Source of the DNA: Diphasiastrum complanatum
Lineage: Eukaryota; Streptophyta; Lycopodiopsida; Lycopodiales; Lycopodiaceae
Direction of reading: 5' to 3'
Assembly: GCA_029204225.1 (NCBI GenBank)
Contig: CM055102.1
Coordinates: 20,099,349-20,163,348 of the forward strand
DNA length: 64,000 bases
Below, piece after piece: positions 1 to 12,864 of this stretch; the first letter of the stretch is position 1, and each line of letters starts with the position of its first letter. The notes below the pieces were generated by a model. The model did not search any database. It was not told the origin of the DNA and worked only from the letters and a program-made list of their open reading frames with translations. The position numbers were made by a program, and so were the translations under genes.

Positions 1-2350
1 AATATTAAAATCCAAATTATGGGGCAGAAAACAATGATGAGCTCCTGCAATCCACTTTGAGATTGTCCATGATGTGAAGCAAGATTCCTAGGAGCCTCCC
101 ATCATTGCTGCATGAAAATATAGACGAGCAACCGGCAACTGATCTTTGATATTTTCTGAGGCCATTGGCTTATTCGGATCGAATGCCAGAAGAGGAAGGC
201 AATCATCCCATTTGGTTGCCACTGATGCCAACAGAGTTAGATCTTTTGCAAACATCGCCGATTGTCGCACTGTTGGATCGGGAGAGTGGATATACTCCCG
301 CTGGTATGCTTGTAAGGCCCGGTGAAAATCCACTAATATTGTCCAGCTGTAGGGCTGATGGATGATTGGCCAATTGGGCGTATGGATTGTGATTTTGTCC
401 ATAGCCAATTCCAAATATTTCCATTTATTCCTTCTCGGCATTGGCACATAATAGGAATCTACTCGCAATTGGCGAGGGCTGGCTACATAACTCTTGATAG
501 ATTTCGGAGTTTTCTCAAAAATGGTAACTCTCCATGTCGGCTGCTCTCCCAATGTAGGTATTTTGTCCACTTCTTTGCCGGCCTCTATCTCAGAGGTCTT
601 GAGCTTAAGGATCCATCCACCATGCGAGGACTCATGAGGATGTTGTGCTAGAAAACTCTGGATCTGGTCCTCGACGCTGATGGGCTTTCTGAATAACGGT
701 GTGGTCCTTGACGAGGATGGACCCATTGGCACTGCCTATGGAATTGGGTGTTGTGCTTCAATGTTTGGAGCTCCCCCCTAGTCCATGCCCGAATCCAGCC
801 CTGTATCCATTGGTACATCCTCTTGGCGCGTAGAGGAGAATTGCGGCATGACCGGTATTGGGATTTGTGGTCCGGCTTCCAACGCTTGAGCGGCTGCTAT
901 ATGTTTTCACTTTCTTGAACAAATACGCGATCTTTGTCAGAGTCATCGGATGATCTGGTATTTGTGTCTAAAGATACGCATCACGCTCAACGGTGGTCGC
1001 ATCCAATTCACCTTGGAGACGTGTGCGATCCTACTCCACCATCTGCAATTGACCTTGTAGTAGCTGCACTTGTTGCTTTGCATCTTGCACGACCTTGTCC
1101 ACCTGATTTTGTGCGGTTGTCAGGGCATTCTGCAGGGAGCTGACGTATCCTTCAAGGCGATTAGCCTGTTGTTGTGCCATCTTCTTTTCAGCTTCAGATT
1201 TGTTTTCGTGTTGCTTGGAGATCTTCAATTCTCGATCCAACTAGACAATCTACTGGCTGATGAGAGTGTTTTCAGATCCCATGTTAGAAATTCTCTGCTC
1301 CATTTTTTTTTTCTTGTCAAGCATAGACTAGATCACTTGCGCAAGGCTTGAGACCAAACTGAGAGCATCACGAGAATCTACTGTCGTAGAGGCGACAACA
1401 ACAGGAGGACCTGATGGTACTGTCCTTGGTTGGCGTGAAATAGGTGTCGGTACTTCTTTTTCTTCAAAAACATCTTCCTCTTCAAAGACCTCAGGCATTG
1501 TGACGTCAAACTGCTTCAGTGATTTCACAGCTTGGTCGACCCGAAGTGTGGTTGGTGCAATTTCATCTTGAAGTGGCTGGTATGAATCTTCAACATCTAT
1601 AGTAGTGCCATGGATTTGTTCGAATCCTCTTTCAGGGGATTGGAGTTCAAAGGGCGCGGGGCTCTGGGGCATTTCAAAAATTTCAGAGGCCCCAAGGGGG
1701 TCAGAATCATCGAACATATCCATGAAATACTGTGTGTTTGGTGAAATAGCTTCGGTGTGTGGGGGTGAGGCAGCTGTGATGGGAATGGTAGCTCTAATAG
1801 TCACAGATTGTCCTTGAGTGGAAACAGAGGCAAGGGAAGCATCAGGGGCGGGGGGAATGAGAAGTTCAGTGCGAGTGACAGCAGGGGGTGGAAGCACAGC
1901 TGACGATGTATGCCTAGTACGACGTCGTGGAAGGCGAGTCAGGAATGATGATCTTGCTGCGTGGACGATGTCGACTATGTGAACTGGAGGCCTAGTGGGA
2001 TGACTCGGTCGGTGCTTCTTCATAGACCGAAAGCACAGAATCCAGGTGAAAGCCATGGATTTTTTTTTAAGGTGGGAGGCCGCTAGAAGAGACAACAAGG
2101 AGCCAACACCAAACTGCTGCTTAGTATTGCTCTTAATAGCTCGTTTGAGCTCACCAGAAACAGTCTTGAACCAATTATATGGTTCAAGAGGGGCTTTGGC
2201 TAACTTGGCATAGGACTCAACTATCCTATGTAGGATCTGTGAAGTGATGCAGTCTTTCCTAAGGTTGCCAACCATCAGAAAGTTATTTAGGAGCTGGGCA
2301 GCAGCGTGTATGGTAGACTCAGTGATGGCATCGAGAAGAGAGAGTGCTCA
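1..2350 (-). pseudogene. Coiled-coil ORF of an unclassified LTR element, copy 1 (cut by window edge)
   Basis: I do not recognise this protein from any named family. Read on the minus strand it has four parts. First is a helical N-terminal domain (about 2350-2000, with WFKTVSGELKRAI). Next is a Pro/Ser/Glu-rich acidic linker (2000-1420), then a heptad-rich coiled coil (about 1330-900, Lys/Glu/Gln-rich). Last is a compact C-terminal domain (732-88, with TWRVTIFEKTP and NKWK, and LLASVATKWDDCLP). In-frame stops at about 1328, 1241 and 1031 and a deletion near 850 split it into pieces that align in order with copy 2 at 60241-62080. Conceptual length is roughly 700 aa. An LTR-like block lies just upstream (2560-3535). 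No protease, reverse transcriptase or integrase is seen with it. It could be a gag-like protein of a non-autonomous element; the function is unknown. Confidence 0.6.
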
Positions 2351-2559
2351 ATAATTTTTCATAGAAGTCTATCTAGTAGCAAAATTAAGTGTTGTCGTAT
2401 TGTTTACAAATCCTCTGATCCAGAGGATCTATTGGTTTTTAAAATCAATTCTTTCTTACTTTTGCCTATCAGCAGAGACGGTGGGTTCTTCTTGAGATTG
2501 TCATTCTTGTTTTAAACCCAAGATTAGGCAGAAGGGAACAGATTGTCATTGTAGTATAT

Positions 2560-3535
2560 TTTTTGTCCTCCTTGTCAGATGACTACTCAGGGTCGAACTC
2601 TCTTGAACGCACTTACATTCATACATAGATGCAAGCCAAGAACGCTCATTCACAGATGAGAGTGCAACCCAAATGAACATTCAAAAATTTTTACAGCAAC
2701 CTACTCTTAAAATGAACTGAATCAGATCCTAAGACTGAGCTACACTTGCAAAGATTGACAAAACAAGAAATAAAACTAATCTACAGCATGTTAGAAGTCC
2801 AAGAATCAAGAAACCAACCAGTCTTTTGACTCTTGGACATCCCAAGAACATCAAGAACTGGACTGTAAAGAGATATGCAAGAACTACACCACAGATGCAA
2901 CCCATTTAGTTTACCTGAATGTTGGTTCCTACATTAATCCAGAAACAAGAAAAGAAACTAATCCACTCTACGAAAGCAGCAAATCTAATCCACTCTACAG
3001 TTTACAACCACACACAAAAGGAGAGAAGGGCAAGATCATAAATGCATCACTCAAAAAACAAGCATGATCAAGGAGCTCAATGGATGCACCAAACTCGTGA
3101 AGGCTCTTCTCATTTCAACATGGAGTTGATACAATTCACAAAAAGCTCCTCTTCATAAAGAGGGAGTCCCTTAAATAAGCAAGAGAGCTCCTTAGGTGGC
3201 ATCCTAGTGGAATTTCCACATTTCACAAATTACAAGTGGAATAATGCTCTCCACTAGAGGTCACCATCAAAAGGTGGCTCACTCTACTTTCTTTAAGAGG
3301 GGTCTACTTGCATTTATTACATTTGTTTAGAAATACTAGTTCCTACATGGTCATTCCATCTTCCGGGATTCACCATGAGGCTTACACAGTTCTTGCATGT
3401 CTTTCCTAGCTAGTATTTCTCGGCTCTCAGTCTTCGTTAGTCTCGTCTTCTCAGAGACCTCCTCGATCTAAGATGAGAGGTGCTCTTGAGTTGCTCTGTC
3501 CAAGTATCTTGGGGATTCGTCAGAATCAGCCAACA
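2560..3535 (-). mobile_element. Probable 5' LTR upstream of coiled-coil ORF copy 1
   Basis: On the minus strand this block starts TGTTGGCTGATTCTGACGAA, like the TGTTGGAGG...GATCCCAAG start of the LTR at 60219. It carries a TATA-like GCTTATTTAAGG (3169-3180) about 360 bp in, followed by T-rich transcribed-looking sequence. No polypurine tract lies before the start, as expected for a 5' LTR. The inner end near 2560 is not well defined and I found no standard tRNA primer site. The coiled-coil ORF opens about 200 bp downstream. Confidence 0.4.
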
Positions 3536-4084
3536 CGTATGAAAATAATTAACTGTCAATACTTGAAAAATGATATTTTTTATTTCCATTCATAATATGT
3601 AACTTGTAGTTCTTTCCACATTGATAGAACAAAGTAGCTTGTCATTCCATAGCCTTTTCTATGTCAATCATAAACTTGTAGTACAATGATGATCAATTTC
3701 ATTGTTCATTTACTATCTAAATACTTTTGCCAATATTTTTGCTTTCGATATCACATTCTTGTCTTTTATGTACCTATATAAACAATGACTCAAAATTTAT
3801 TGTAATAAAATAAATAATGTAAAACAAAAAAATTCATTTATCATTGTATTACAAAAGATATACGTGTACAAACACCTCCCAATTTTTCATTATAAATGGA
3901 CCTCATGTATTAATGTGGATTAAAAATAGTAACTTAGTCTTGGCTATTAGCATCTGTGCTAACATAGAAAACAATTTAAAAAAGAGAGAGAGAAAAATAA
4001 AACTCCATGGCATGTGTTTTGTAAGACCACGTGCGAGTGTTTGTTAACAAACTTCCGCCATGGCATGTGTTTGTAAGCCCATGA
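3536..4084. other. AT-rich stretch without a gene
   Basis: No ORF with recognisable content is seen. The only local structure is a direct repeat of about 21 bp beginning CCATGGCATGTGTTT at 4005 and 4058. The rest is AT-rich and looks like decayed intergenic DNA. Confidence 0.5.
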
Positions 4085-4500
4085 GTAGAAGCTTAAAAAA
4101 TAATAAAATAGCTTAAACTTAGATTTAGAACTTAGACTTAGGAAGCTTAAGATTAAAAATATTTTATCTTAAGTTTTCCTAAGTTAAGAAACTTTAAAGT
4201 TCTTCTAGAAAGGCTAGAAATAGATTAGTCCCATAAGTTAGTGGATACTTATGAAAGGCCCTCCTTGCCATAAAAGGAGAGGTATTTGCCTTGTAAACAA
4301 CACTATGAGATTATGCTAAAATTGTTCTCTCTTTGAGATCATCATTCTATTTCTTTGTGTTCCCATTGGAAGGTGCATAACTTGAGGGAAGGTGCTCGGG
4401 CCTCCTCTTGCCTCCTTTCATTGGATTATTGTGGCATGCTTTATTATTAGTTAGTCGCAATTTATCTTTCAGACCCTCTGGGAGTTAATTTAGGTCTTAG
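4085..4500 (+). mobile_element. LTR- or promoter-like block with a long hairpin
   Basis: The block holds a 49-bp imperfect hairpin (4136-4184) with arms ACTTAGGAA/CTTAAGAT and their complements. It is followed by CCATAAAAGGAGAGG (TATA-like, 4268-4282) and then a CT-rich leader. This order resembles the U3-R region of a plant LTR, and decayed Ty3/gypsy pol in the same orientation begins some 500 bp downstream. No matching second copy exists in the window, so the LTR assignment is inference. Confidence 0.3.
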
Positions 4501-4949
4501 TTTAGCAACCTTGCTAGTTGGGTTTGCTTTATTGTCTACCTCAATACAAGTAAGAGATCCATCCTTGTAGATGATGTCAATTAAGTTTTGCTCAGAGTAT
4601 CCATTTTTCTTAGAGTTTTGATCAAGTGGCACCTCTTTTTTTAGAATCTTTTTCCATTTGTGGTAGTGGAAGCAATAATTGAGCATTTGGTTATCTATTA
4701 TTACAGAAGCATACTGATGATATTTTGATTCTACATTCTATGATTCCTTTTGAATTGTGGTCCCAACATGAGCTCAAAAAATGTGTCATTTGATAAATTA
4801 CTTCAAATTCAAAATAACCATTGCTTAGCGACATTCGTCTTGGATTCAAATTTTTTTGAGCCCTCATAGGTGTTCATTTGCACCCACACAGGGCCATATT
4901 CTTTCTTTGTTTAGAAGATAAGTAAATTATGAAAAAAAAATGTGAGCAT

Positions 4950-6110
4950 TCATCAAGATTGCTCCCTATTGCTACTATCAAGTATTTAATGGGTATCAAT
5001 AAATACAATGTGAACTATGGGTAGCGTGTGACATAGCCAAGAGAGCACAAAAAGGACTACCCGATGTACTTCACAAGATGACAATCAATAATAATAATAA
5101 TTTGAGATGCACCACCATTGAATAAAAAGCACTAGCCATGGTTTATATTGGCACTAACTCTTGACTACACCCCTTTGTATTTTGTGTTGACCATCAAGTC
5201 ATACTTAAATTAGTCAACTAACCATGTATAGAAAATAGATAATTCAGTGGATTCTACTAATTTGAGAGTTTTAAGTCCAAGATTGTCATCTAGAAAGAGG
5301 ATGCAACACTAGACAATTTTTTTTCAAGTCATAAATGTATCTGCCAGTAAAAAAGAATAGAAAAATTGCTAAATGCAATAGTTTTTTGGTTGATGTAGTG
5401 CTGACGTGGTCAACACATATGTTAGTATCTAATAATAAAAATATATGGCCATTTGGGATGAGTGAGGTGGAACAATACAAATTGATTCATAAGATCGATC
5501 TTTATCACTCACTTGTGATGAGATAGCTTCATCATCTTGGTTTGGATTAGGTCATACACAGATGTGTCATGCCACATGAACTTACCTCTATGCTATGCCT
5601 TACATTAAAGGGGAAGGCAATGGGCAATTGTATGTGGATACAATAGCTAGAAATGTTCTTCAATGAAGATTTTAGAGCCTCTTACTTTGTCAAGGACGTT
5701 TCTCCTTTGTCAAGATACGTGATGTGTGCCAACAATATTGTAAGGAACTTTTTGTTCTAATGCCTTTCTAGCAATTCATCATCTTGATTTCATTTTAAAT
5801 GTGCAATATAGACTTCTTTGGACATCTGCATCTAGCACTCAAGTGTACTCAAGTCAAATATATCATACTAGCTATTGATTGCCTTGGGAAAGAGTCAATG
5901 CTAAGTCCTTTAAGGAAGACGCCGCCAAAAGCTCCATTAAGTTCTAGTACAAAAGCATCTTAGTTCAATGTGGCTATTCCATTTAGTGACTAATCATGGA
6001 ACTCAATTTTCAAATGAAGCAATTGCTTACCTCCTCCCTTTCAATTTAGTTGCTCGCAAAAAAATTTTATCTACTTTAAGGCAAGCAAGCTGATATCCAA
6101 TTAAGTTCTT
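4950..6110 (+). pseudogene. Ty3/gypsy pol remnant (RNase H and integrase)
   Basis: The reading frame is badly broken, but two family blocks can be read in order. At about 5105-5230 there is an RNase H-like stretch (CTTIE, KALAMVY, then FVFCVDHQVILKLVN), matching the EKEALAMVY...VDHQ.L..L part of Ty3/gypsy elements. At about 5800-6045 there is integrase core (DFFGHLHL, KYIILAIDCLGK, then LVTNHGTQFSNEAIAYLL), where the D of VTNHGTQF-type motifs has become N. The order RNase H then integrase is the Ty3/gypsy order. The integrase style resembles Athila/Tat-type elements, but lineage needs a tree. The copy is non-functional. Confidence 0.65.
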
Positions 6111-6514
6111 CTATGCTAGTATACAAAATATGGTCAAGGAAAGCCAAAATAATCGAGAACGTAAGTTCAAGGTTACCTATAAGATCAATATTGGCAAATT
6201 CCAATCAATATGGTGTATGGCCAAGAAGTAGGACTTTTATGCAACTTTATGTAAGCTTTACTTTAAGTTTTGAAAAGTACAAAGAAAAAATATAAAATGC
6301 TTTGTATAGACAAAGTTGTACTATGTAATACAAAGTGTTTTATATTATCAAAGATGTAAGCTTTGAAGAGTGCTTGTATCAGCCTGTAGTAATTTTGTAT
6401 TATTGATGTTGTTTGTCTTGTATATATTTTCATGAACTATGTTTAAATTTGTTGTTGGCCTATGCATGAGTTACCCATCACAAAACATTACATACATGAC
6501 CTGTAAATATTTTC

Positions 6515-6520
<6 letters not shown>

Positions 6521-6569
<49 letters not shown>
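6521..6569. repeat. (AC)n microsatellite
   Basis: An uninterrupted 49-bp AC/GT dinucleotide tract. It sits exactly where homology to the copia integrase at 6570-7028 (-) stops, so it marks the truncation point of that element. Confidence 0.95.
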
Positions 6570-6570
<1 letters not shown>

Positions 6571-7028
6571 GGCTTTAGTGATGGATCGATTTTGTAGGTA
6601 GGCGGTTGTAGAAACTGCTTTTGCCCAAAATTTCTTCGGAAGAGAGGCATGGGCCAGCATGCTCTTGGCACTTTCGATGAGTGTCCAATTCTTCCGTTCA
6701 GCTACACCATTGGACTAAGGTGAGTAGCTCATTGTGAATTATTGATATATTCCGTTGGCCTCACAGAATTCCTTAAATTCAGTGGAGATAAATTATCCCC
6801 CGCCATTTGTGCGTAGAGCTTTGATCTTCCTTTGGGTCTGATTTTATGTAGACGCCGTGAACTGTGTGAAAAACTTGAATGCCTCTGATTTGTTCTTTAG
6901 AAAATAGGTTGCAGTCCTTCGAGAGAAGTCATCGATGAAGGTTAGGAGGTATAGAGCTCCCCCTTTGGAAGCAGTCTGTATCGGGCCACAAATGTCACTA
7001 TGTACAAGATCTAGTAGGCCTTTGGAAG
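6570..7028 (-). pseudogene. Ty1/copia integrase fragment (downstream half of split element)
   Basis: On the minus strand this reads copia integrase: LLDLVHSDICGPI, YLLTFIDDFSRRT, an altered D-E spacing block, YSPQSNGVAERKN, then KSMLAHASLPKKFWAKAVSTTAYLQNR. It holds several stops, for example in the NGG-FIS segment. It is the continuation of the copia fragment at 13388-14670: the protein reads through FISDSVHAS to KGLLDLVHSD in frame once the inserted LTR element 7029-13382 and one target-site copy are ignored. The last five bases, GGAAG (7024-7028), form the left target-site duplication. Confidence 0.85.
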
Positions 7029-7548
7029 TGTTATGTCCATGGCCAATAAGTAGAATTCAGTATACTCGTAGCCTTGGATACACGGTACTCCAGTAAATCA
7101 AGCTGTTAGTTATGCCACATCATATTGGATGTGATCCGAAAGTAACTAATATCCTTGTGAGGCCCATAACACACTAAATGGAGTTTAGACAAGGTATGAG
7201 ACAATGTATGCATGTGTAGAGTTATCAATAACAATTCTATGAATAGTTGGTCCATGCTTAGGACTCTATTTTAGGTGAATTTATGTATAGGAAACTTAGG
7301 GCTATGCATGGCTATGTGCCCAGGTTGCTTTTGGCTCTATTTATTGAGGCCAAACTCACCTTACTCCTCATTGTCGTCATTGATTCATTGCCAGAGTTTC
7401 ACTTTACCTTCATGCTTCCTATTCCATGGCTTGGAGGTGAAGCTTCTAGAGTTGATTGGTTGCTTCTAGTTGGTTGGGTGGTTGCTCCATAGTGTGTTTT
7501 CCATTGTGTTTTGTCTTGTAAGCAGGATCTTAGGGAGCTTCCCTTATA
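7029..7548 (+). repeat. 5' LTR of the nested element
   Basis: Begins TGTTATGTCCATGGCCAATA and ends GGAGCTTCCCTTATA. It matches 12865-13382 over its whole length with scattered substitutions and a small indel near 7340. The divergence between the two LTRs would date the insertion. Confidence 0.92.
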
Positions 7549-7549
7549 T

Positions 7550-7561
7550 TGGTATCAGAGC
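7550..7561 (+). other. Primer binding site (initiator Met tRNA type)
   Basis: TGGTATCAGAGC lies one base after the 5' LTR. It is the standard primer site of plant LTR elements, complementary to the 3' end of initiator methionine tRNA, and it fixes the element as plus-oriented. Confidence 0.92.
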
Positions 7562-8116
7562 AAGGCTTATGAAGATTGGAGAACATGGAGAAGGGCTACC
7601 TTTCATTGAAATTTCGGATTGGATCATTGGAATTCTCTTCCAAGGTGGATAGCAAGGGTGCAAGTGGGTGTACTATCCCGGTTTCAATTTGCATGTTGCT
7701 AAGATCCATTACTCTTGGGACTCTTTGTGGTTTTATGGAGAATTGTCCTTGAACGCCAATTTGTGATGCTTTTTTGGAGTTTTTTTTTTATGTAGATCAA
7801 ATCTTTGGTAGATCTGAATTTTCCAGCAAGTGTACCTTCGTGTTAGGGTTCATTAATGATGAAATTAATGATGCATGCCAATTCTTTCCAATGATTTATG
7901 ATTCTAGGCTATGTTTGGTCAAAATTGCTTGGTTTTTCATACTTTTTGGCACAAAATACATACTAAAAACCAAAATCCAGCAAGATTAGACCAATTAGAT
8001 GATTATAACTCTGTAAATTGGTTTGCATGTGTTAGAGAAAGAGTTGCATGTCATGAATTTCCACTTTATTGTGATGAAAAAACCGGAAAATAGCCAAAAA
8101 TAATCATTTTTGCTTG

Positions 8117-8141
8117 TTTTTTTTTTTTTTTTTTTTTTTTT
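8117..8141. repeat. Poly(T) tract
   Basis: 25 consecutive T inside the nested element; on the minus strand it produces a poly-lysine artefact ORF. Confidence 0.95.
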
Positions 8142-9366
8142 CATAAAGTTGGATAGTAAGTGGCTGTAAAACACCATGTAAAGCTTGTAAAGAGGTGGAC
8201 CAAAGACTTTTGAAGTTTTCCCTAAAGTTAGAACCAAGAATTCCAACAATTGAACTTGTAGGAAGTCAAAAAAGTTCAAAAAATGACCATTTTTCATTTT
8301 ACCTTCCCAGCAAGCTATCAGACCTGTAAAATGATGGCCGGTGGCTTATGCACCGACAAATTTCGTAAAACTGAAGTTTACGTTAAAATTCCGGAATGAC
8401 GTTTTGTGACTGATGTAGTGTGCTTTGCATGCTAGTTTGACATTGAGTTAATAACATTAGAAATCGAACAGTGTTTCAATTTTTTGATTTCGATTGCATT
8501 TTGTACTAACGGTATTTTCATCAGAATTTTCGAATTACGTAAAATAAAACAAAAATTGAGTTTTTCGAAAAAATCAAAATTTCGGTTATTTTTTCGTTAT
8601 CTATGGAATCGATTTAGATTTGTGAATTGATTAAACTGAGTTTATCAGTCAGAATTGGTCATGGTGTTTTCAGTAAGTCTAAATTATTTCTCGGTGATAG
8701 ATAAATTAAAATTGACGAAATGAACCGCAATGAAATTGCTGACAGGTTTTACTGTATTGTCGTTTTTTTAAATTTTGGAGTTGGAAACTTCCAGATTGAA
8801 AGTTAAAATTTGAATTTGTTTTTGTTGAATTTCAATTTGCTTAAAATTTGAAATCAGTTACTTGTCTGAGAGTTTTCTAATCAATGCTGATCACTAGAAT
8901 TCAGTTAGGTGAACGTTTGTGCAAGATACTCGTCAAATTTGAATTAAAATCGTCAAACAATATGAAATGACCAGATTGAATGAGTGGCAATAGTATTCTT
9001 TATCTAGACAGTAAATCTGACAAGATACGGTTCAAGAATGACTGAAATCCTATTGGTGGGATTTCCATTCATGTAATTTCATATTATGTGTTTGGAGAGG
9101 ATTTGTCAATATTAACGGAGTAATGCCAAATCCAATAAAAAGAAAAAACAGTCAAATTTTACTGGAAAATTTGTAATAATAGGAACTACATAACTGATTT
9201 CATTTCTAGTAAAATCCTATGGTGAATTATTTTCAAAAGATTCGACTAGTATTGTTTCACATACTAGTAAATGATTTTTGATATATCAAATATTCAGCCC
9301 AGGTATAGGACAAAAATGAAATTGTTTTAGACTTTTTCCTATAGTAATTGTTTTAAACATTTACTA

Positions 9367-9549
9367 ATGTCGTTACGTCTTCTTGATACCTTAGCTGAAA
9401 TAGATTTTCAGGGAACTGAAAATTCAAAAGAGGGAAGAAGAGTGGACATTAGAGGTAGTAAGTGTGATAAAAAAATGTATTTCGCAATTAAGATTTTGGT
9501 AGTCCCTGTAAATAATTGCTTAATACTGGATATTAATTTTCTGGATTAA
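9367..9549 (+). pseudogene. Possible retropepsin-like trace in the nested element
   Basis: A 60-codon ATG ORF ending LVVPVNNCLILDINFLD. The hydrophobic run followed by LILDINFL resembles the C-terminal LILG.DFL strand of Ty3/gypsy aspartic proteases, and the codons after the stop (HLIEFKKCYL) resemble the segment that follows it. No catalytic DTG/DSG motif is present. Placed 1.8 kb from the primer site, it could be a relic of protease. This is a weak call. Confidence 0.25.
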
Positions 9550-9895
9550 ATTCATTTAATTGAATTTAAAAAATGTTATCTTTGTAACCATTGAGTTATC
9601 CACAGTTTTGGATGTCAATTGTGATGTTAGAAGTGGAATTTGATACGTGGATTACATTGGATCTGTTAGTTGACAGAAGTTTGTCCCTAGATTTGATGCA
9701 TCGGTAGTGGATTTGAAGCTTATTCATTAACCAGAAAAGATCAAAATGTAATGTAAAACCATGTTAATTCTTTTGTTTAAGTTACATGGTTAGATGGGAA
9801 TTTGTGGTATCCGGCATGTTAAACATCCACATAAATGGATTCTCTAGTGTTTGAGAACAAGAAATAATATCGTATAGTGATTATAGGACAGCTAG

Positions 9896-10102
9896 ATGAT
9901 CAGTGGATCTCTAGAATATCAGATAAGGCAATTAAGGGTTTTTTGGAGGAAAAAGCTGATGGTATGGGACATCAGAAATTTTGGAAAGGAAATTCTAGGA
10001 CTGTACAGATTTGATGATCAATGGTGTGTTTTAGTACCTAGTCTCGATATGGGAAAGAAGAAAACCATTCGATCAAATGTGGGGTATTTTGGAAAATTTT
10101 GA
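9896..10102 (+). pseudogene. Possible integrase-leader trace in the nested element
   Basis: A short frame containing LGLYRFDDQWCVLVPSLD, which resembles the GLLRF..R.CVP...L segment just before the zinc-binding region of Ty3/gypsy integrase. It lies downstream of the protease-like trace, in pol order. If both are real, the nested element is a decayed Ty3/gypsy copy rather than a true LARD. Support is weak. Confidence 0.25.
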
Positions 10103-12849
10103 GGTTTAATCTAGATCCTAATTTGGCATCTCACTATTTACAAAATCAGAGGCCCTCAAATCTATTTCTTGCTTTCTTAATTAATCTTTTACTTCTTACT
10201 AATTTTTGAGTTTAAGATATCAGACTAATTTATATGATTCTTTCCAAGATGAAGTTATTTTTATGAAGAAACGTTATGTCATATAAATTACTACTTGTGT
10301 GAATAGAATGAAAAAATTCTAAGGTTAAAATGTTTCAATTTTTTAAACCTAGAATATCTTTGTTGCATAAATGGATTTTGATGGAATAGTAGCTTCTATC
10401 ACTCAGATTGAAAATATTTGAAAGAGAAGTCCTGTTTGTAATGAAGTGAATCCTTTAGTGGAAGCACTTATTACTGACTTTTTTTGGATTTGGATATTTT
10501 CATATATCATCTTTCCAGTTAACTTTTATTGAAATTGATAATTTCTTTAAAAGGAGGGGGTGAAGTGGTGGGATAAATTTCTATTCCAAAATTTGTGGGT
10601 TGCATAGTTTTTGGAAAAGAACCAACTGTGGTATTGAAATTTTGGAAGTAATTTCGGATAGATTCAGAGTAAGATGACTAATTGGAACTTTTTGAATAAG
10701 AGGAATTCTCTAGGAATTGTGTGGACAATCTGGAACAAGTTTGGAATTGGAATCATTATCTATAAGTAGTACAATAAAAGGTCAAAAGTTACTAATTCAA
10801 TTTTGATTGGAATAGAAGTACGTTTGATCAGAATTTAAGTCTGAGAAATCTGTATTAGAACAACCTAATCTTAGTTTTAGTACTAGGATCAGAGAGCGGT
10901 TGTTTGAGTGGAAGAAATTATGCTATTAAAAAAAATCAAATTGGAAAACTACTGAGAGTGAATTTTATTCATCTTAGAGATTTTTTTTTCGGATATGTTA
11001 TTTACTCATGGGAAAAAGAAAATCTTTTGTAGTTGAGTTACAGGATCTCAGTGAGATATGTGAGTAACATATGTGGGTTCTGGAGGAATCTGCCAGGTAA
11101 GAATGTGTTTATGTACTGGGTCATAGTGAGATTTTTCTCATATGTGCACGATTAATATTGTATGAATTTACTCTGTAATCCTAGTTACTAAGGTTATCTG
11201 GTGCACTTAACCTAGTCAACGAACATAAGCATATGATCAAGTATTGTTTTGATAGATACTTGTAGAGTTAACAAATATTTGTATGGAAGATTTATGGATT
11301 AACTTATAAACGATTTGGGTAAGGATCTAAATGTGGTGTTATACTAGACATTTGGGATTTCTGAATCATTGGCAATTAACTTGAGTAGTTGATTACTCCA
11401 GGATGAATTTAATTGGTAAAACGATCAATGTGATGTGGTTTTACTAGAAACTGATGGTTTTGAATCATATAGTTTGTAAGACGCATGATTAGTGAATCAT
11501 TTGGATTCATCAGCTAAAATGATGTGCATTGGATATATGATATTCTTGGGATAGTGTATTCCTTAGCTAAGGAATAGACTCAACTCATTTGTAGTTGTAT
11601 CCCAGAGCACTCAATTGGATAATGAATCATAATGAATATAAGAATAATAACTGAATTGATTTTCAGCAGGACTTTGAGTATCTAGATGTGATTCTGGATT
11701 GTAATCTAAAGTTTTTTGTAGTTGAAGATGATTGTCATTTTGGTATGCATTCAGTCTTTAATTAGCAGTTGTTTATAGGACTTGAATCTTGCACATCTGT
11801 TAAAAAATCATGTTTTGAAAGTATTCCTAAATCCAGTATTTTCTTAATGTAAAGATTTTGGAATGACTCTTACTTTTCCTGAGTTATGTTGGACATATAC
11901 TCCAGTATTCTGTAAATGATTAAGTATGATTTTGGATTCTAGGAAATTATGATTGATGAATCATATGAATCTAAATATTTATGGTTGACGGATCATAAAT
12001 AGATACTTAATTATTGTCAGAGGATTATAAGAAATGGTGATGATTTTTAAGTGTGATGATTAATTCTTAATCTATTATTCGAGTAAGAATTCATATCATT
12101 ATTTTGAATCTTTCTACTTCAATATTTTATTCGAGAACCTATGGATCTCATAGACATTCTCACAAGATAAGTATTTTATTGGTGGAGAATTTAATTTATC
12201 TAGTGGATGTTATTCTGTTACAGTTTATGGTCTGCAGATGCTTGAGTACAATTCTTCATTTGATTGGATCTCCAGTTATCATAGGAGACGGACAAGTCTA
12301 TTAAGATGAATGAATGCTATTTTCTTGTATTTGGTGCTAGAAACATGAGCATTTAACTCAAAAGAGTATTTGGGATACTCAGAGTTGAGTTTTAATTATT
12401 CTATATCTTAATGATTCTCCTAGAGATTCTAATTGAATGGATTATCATATATTAGAATGTGGATTCTAAGGATATTTGTTCTTGAAAGCTTACGAATTAT
12501 TAGTCAGAGTTGTGGATAATTTCAGACTATAATTATAATTATTTTATTATTTCTTTAACTTTAATCTCTTAAGTTAGGTTATTTCACCCAGTGTTTCATG
12601 TAAGTGCTTTACATGAAGGTGATGTTACTAACTTGTGGTGAATGTAACCCAGATGAAAAATCTATCGCTTAGTATACTTTTCAAACCTGACTTGTACTCC
12701 AGTGCAGAGATTATCACTTGAAAAATAGCATTATCTTTGAGTACTTGTTTGATGTGACAGTTAGACTAAGGATAATGATTTTCTAGGCTGATATTGAGAG
12801 TTAAAAGACCTGTTCCTGTTATTCTTTCTTGTTTAAGGATATAAGCAGT

Positions 12850-12864
12850 TTAAAGAGAGAAGAA
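12850..12864 (+). other. Polypurine tract of the nested element
   Basis: Purine run AAAGAGAGAAGAA directly before the 3' LTR start at 12865, the expected plus-strand primer position. Confidence 0.75.

Noticed and set aside
6478-6660. ORF with a Cys-Val repeat tail
   Set aside because: The tail is the (AC)n microsatellite; only the copia integrase part upstream is real.
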